DNA from: CADAWZ01 sp045114665
GTDB lineage: Bacteria > Vulcanimicrobiota > CADAWZ01
NCBI GenBank assembly: GCA_045114665.1
Contig: JBGUKW010000303.1
Location: 1 to 8,481, forward strand
Direction: 5' to 3'
DNA length: 8,481 nucleotides
In this document: one piece after another, positions 6,551 to 8,481 of the stretch
Position numbering within the stretch: the stretch's first letter is position 1
How the letters are laid out: each line of letters starts with the position of its first letter
Program-made: the position numbers and the translations under genes
The notes under the pieces: model-generated
The model's database searches: none
Seen by the model: the letters and a program-made list of their open reading frames with translations, nothing else
Told to the model about the DNA's origin: nothing

Positions 6551-6676
6551 TCTAAACTCTGCCTTTCTATACTTATAAATAAAATTCTTCTATTATTATA
6601 AAAAAACCTTGAAGAAAAAGGAAAAAGTAAAAAAAAAATAAAGTTATTCAAAGAATACAAAAAAGCGAGGTAAAAA
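6551..6676. promoter_or_regulatory. Divergent intergenic region with minus-strand -10 candidate
   Basis: This 126-bp A/T-rich gap separates the minus-strand operon from the plus-strand mutase gene, so promoters for both should lie here. A perfect TATAAT occurs on the minus strand at 6600-6595, giving a leader of about 40 bases for the operon, but no good -35 is placed correctly. For the mutase I see GCGAGG at 6665-6670 as ribosome site and no convincing promoter. A short palindrome, TATTC-AAA-GAATA, lies at 6645-6657. Confidence 0.35.
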
Positions 6677-8323
6677 ATGAGTATTGAAAATATAAAACAA
6701 GAACAGGAAAAATGGGAAAATTCAGTACAAAAAACACTTGAAAAACACCCTGAAAGAAAGAAATTTGAAGAAAAAAGGTTATATACACCAACAGATATTG
6801 AAAATCTTGACTATGTAAAGGACATAGGCTTCCCAGGTGAATATCCTTATACAAGAGGAGTTCAGCCTACAATGTATAGAGGCAGACTTTGGACAATGAG
6901 ACAATATGCAGGTTTTGCAACTGCAGAGGAATCTAATAAGAGATATAAATATCTTCTAGAACAGGGGCAAACAGGTCTTTCTTGTGCATTTGATTTACCC
7001 ACACAGATTGGTTATGATTCAGATGATCCAATTTCAGAAGGAGAAGTTGGAAAAGTAGGTGTTGCAATAGACAGCTTAAAAGATATGGAAATATTGTTTG
7101 ATGGCATAGATTTGAGCAAAGTATCAACATCCATGACCATAAATGCACCAGCTTCTGTACTTCTTGCAATGTACATTGCTGTTGCTGAAAAACAGGGAAA
7201 TCCATCAACATCTCTAAGTGGAACTATTCAAAATGACATACTAAAAGAATATGCTGCAAGAGGAACATATATATTCCCTCCAAAGCCTTCTATGAGATTG
7301 ATTACAGACATATTTGCGTATTGTTCGAAAAATGTTCCACTTTGGAATACAATAAGTATTTCTGGTTATCACATAAGAGAAGCTGGTTCAACAGCAGCAC
7401 AAGAAATCGCATTCACTATTGCTGACGGAATCGCCTATGTAAAGGCTGCAGTAAAAGCAGGGCTTGATGTAGATACATTTGCAGGCAGACTTTCATTTTT
7501 CTGGAATGCTCATAACAATGTTCTTGAAGAAGTTGGAAAATTTAGAGCAGCAAGAAGAATTTGGGCAAGAATAATGAAGGAGAAATTCAATGCCAAAAGC
7601 TCAAAATCAATGAAATTGAGATTCCACACTCAGACAGCAGGGTCAATGCTCACAGCTCAACAACCAGACAACAACATAGTAAGAGTAACACTTCAGACAG
7701 TAGCTGCAGTATTGGGTGGCACACAATCACTTCATACAAATTCAAGAGATGAGGCTCTTGCACTTCCAACAGAAGAATCAGTAAGAACAGCTCTCAGAAC
7801 TCAACAAATTGTGGCTTATGAGTCAGGTCTTGCAGATGTAATCGATCCACTTGCAGGCTCATATTATGTAGAAGCTATCACAGACAAAATCGAAAAAGAA
7901 GCACTTGAATATATTGATAAAATTGAAAAAATGGGCGGTGCTGTAGAGGCAATAGAAGCTGGATATATCCAAAAAGAAATCCAAGACAGTGCTTATAAAT
8001 GGCAGAAAGAAGTAGAAAATAACGATAGAATTATCGTAGGTGTAAATAAATTCCAAATTGAAGAGCCACCTGTCAAAAATCTTTTGAGGATTGATGCCTC
8101 AGCAGGAGAACTTCAAAAGGAGAAACTTGCTAAATTGAGAGCAGAAAGAGATAATGAGGCTGTTAAAATGTCTCTTGAAGAGCTTCGCACTGCATGTGGT
8201 AATGAAAATATAAATCTCATGCCTGTTATTTTGAAATGTGTAAAGACTTATGCAACACTAGGAGAGATTTGCAGAGTTATGAGAGATGTATTTGGAGAAT
8301 ATGAACCACATACAAACATATAG
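6677..8323 (+). CDS. mcmA: Methylmalonyl-CoA mutase, catalytic (large) subunit without B12-binding domain
   Basis: A 548-aa protein matching the separate catalytic chain of split adenosylcobalamin-dependent mutases, which interconvert (R)-methylmalonyl-CoA and succinyl-CoA in the cytosol. The TIM-barrel family motifs are intact: YPYTRGVQPTMYRGR (57-70), RQYAGF (75-80), GLSCAFDLPTQIGYDSDDP (100-118), STSMTINAPA (150-159), SGYHIREAGSTA (229-240), RFHTQTAGSMLTAQQP (315-330), SLHTNSRDEAL (351-361) and DPLAGSYYVEA (390-400). By motif, Tyr77, Arg195 and His232 correspond to Tyr89, Arg207 and His244 of the Propionibacterium enzyme. Tyr plus Arg favours methylmalonyl-CoA over isobutyryl-CoA or 2-hydroxyisobutyryl-CoA. 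The chain ends at VFGEYEPHTNI, the usual end of the large subunit, so it is complete. A partner subunit of about 130 aa should bind B12; none begins within 140 bases downstream. The start is set by GCGAGG six bases upstream. Confidence 0.97.
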   Translation: MSIENIKQEQEKWENSVQKTLEKHPERKKFEEKRLYTPTDIENLDYVKDIGFPGEYPYTRGVQPTMYRGRLWTMRQYAGFATAEESNKRYKYLLEQGQTGLSCAFDLPTQIGYDSDDPISEGEVGKVGVAIDSLKDMEILFDGIDLSKVSTSMTINAPASVLLAMYIAVAEKQGNPSTSLSGTIQNDILKEYAARGTYIFPPKPSMRLITDIFAYCSKNVPLWNTISISGYHIREAGSTAAQEIAFTIADGIAYVKAAVKAGLDVDTFAGRLSFFWNAHNNVLEEVGKFRAARRIWARIMKEKFNAKSSKSMKLRFHTQTAGSMLTAQQPDNNIVRVTLQTVAAVLGGTQSLHTNSRDEALALPTEESVRTALRTQQIVAYESGLADVIDPLAGSYYVEAITDKIEKEALEYIDKIEKMGGAVEAIEAGYIQKEIQDSAYKWQKEVENNDRIIVGVNKFQIEEPPVKNLLRIDASAGELQKEKLAKLRAERDNEAVKMSLEELRTACGNENINLMPVILKCVKTYATLGEICRVMRDVFGEYEPHTNI

Positions 8324-8394
8324 ATGATATGAGGAAAAATAGACAGATAATATAGACAAAAAGACATTATTACCAGCAAAAGACTAAAAAAAAT

Positions 8395-8400
8395 AGGAGG
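8395..8400 (+). promoter_or_regulatory. Orphan Shine-Dalgarno sequence AGGAGG
   Basis: A perfect AGGAGG, 71 bases past the mutase stop, has no ATG, GTG or TTG within 15 bases. The frame after it contains TAA at 8406-8408. A rare ATT start at 8412, in frame with ATG 8451, is formally possible. It may be chance, or a relic of a lost gene start. Confidence 0.3.
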
Positions 8401-8421
8401 AAAGTTAAGTAATTAAAATTA

Positions 8422-8450
8422 TTGACAAATATAATAAAAAGTGTTTAAAT
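8422..8450 (+). promoter_or_regulatory. Possible sigma70 promoter for the gene at the window end
   Basis: TTGACA (8422-8427, perfect -35) and TTAAAT (8445-8450, 4/6 for -10) are separated by 17 bp. Transcription would start near 8457, giving a leader of about 13 bases that still includes AGAGG before ATG 8470. This would make the next gene independent of the mutase. Confidence 0.45.
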
Positions 8451-8469
8451 ATGCTCATAGAGGTATATT

Positions 8470-8481
8470 ATGAACAAATTA
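8470..8481 (+). CDS. Probable start of next gene, truncated by window end
   Basis: ATG at 8470 follows AGAGG (8459-8463) with a six-base gap and opens MNKL before the window ends. A promoter-like pair lies just upstream at 8422-8450. Only four codons are visible, so no function can be given. An alternative in another frame starts at ATG 8451 (MLIEVYYEQI) but has no ribosome site. Confidence 0.45.

Noticed and set aside
6645..6657. TATTC-AAA-GAATA palindrome before the mutase gene as an operator
   Set aside because: The arms are only 5 bp in A/T-rich sequence and match no regulator motif I know; chance is likely.
8329..8355. Mini-ORF MRKNRQII just after the mutase stop
   Set aside because: Eight codons, no ribosome site, no evidence of translation.

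Overview
This AT-rich window comes from a bacterium I cannot name from sequence alone. Genes start at Shine-Dalgarno sites, intrinsic terminators are A-tract/stem/T-tract type, two proteins carry Sec signal peptides, and one gene encodes the catalytic chain of a B12-dependent methylmalonyl-CoA mutase split from its cobalamin domain. These fit a low-GC bacterium, probably an anaerobe that makes or consumes propionate through methylmalonyl-CoA. Nothing here settles the phylum.

Layout. Positions 1-122 hold no convincing gene but contain two inverted repeats and a short CG-richer patch. A very large secreted protein (1063 aa, minus strand, 3404 to 213) follows, with its own terminator at 145-177. 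It has a signal peptide, an N-terminal region of unknown fold, a long alanine-rich helical rod built from 42-residue repeats, a beta-like interruption inside the rod, and a C-terminal calcium-binding domain like those at the ends of large RTX-type exoproteins. A 317-bp non-coding leader lies upstream of it (3405-3721).

Next comes a compact three-gene minus-strand operon, read from 6550 to 3776: a cytosolic protein resembling DUF7309/DUF6930 proteins, a small exported protein, and a DUF697-like protein with a long polar tail. Gaps between these genes are 6 and 9 bp, and the operon ends at a strong terminator at 3722-3760. I do not know what the operon does.

A 126-bp divergent intergenic region separates this operon from the plus-strand mutase gene (6677-8323). 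The mutase specificity residues point to methylmalonyl-CoA. Its B12-binding subunit is not found directly downstream. The window ends at the probable start of another plus-strand gene (8470), behind a possible promoter.

The mutase and the minus-strand genes show no functional link. The most unusual element is the repeat-built rod protein. The three-gene operon is the best candidate for an undescribed functional unit, but its function cannot be inferred here.
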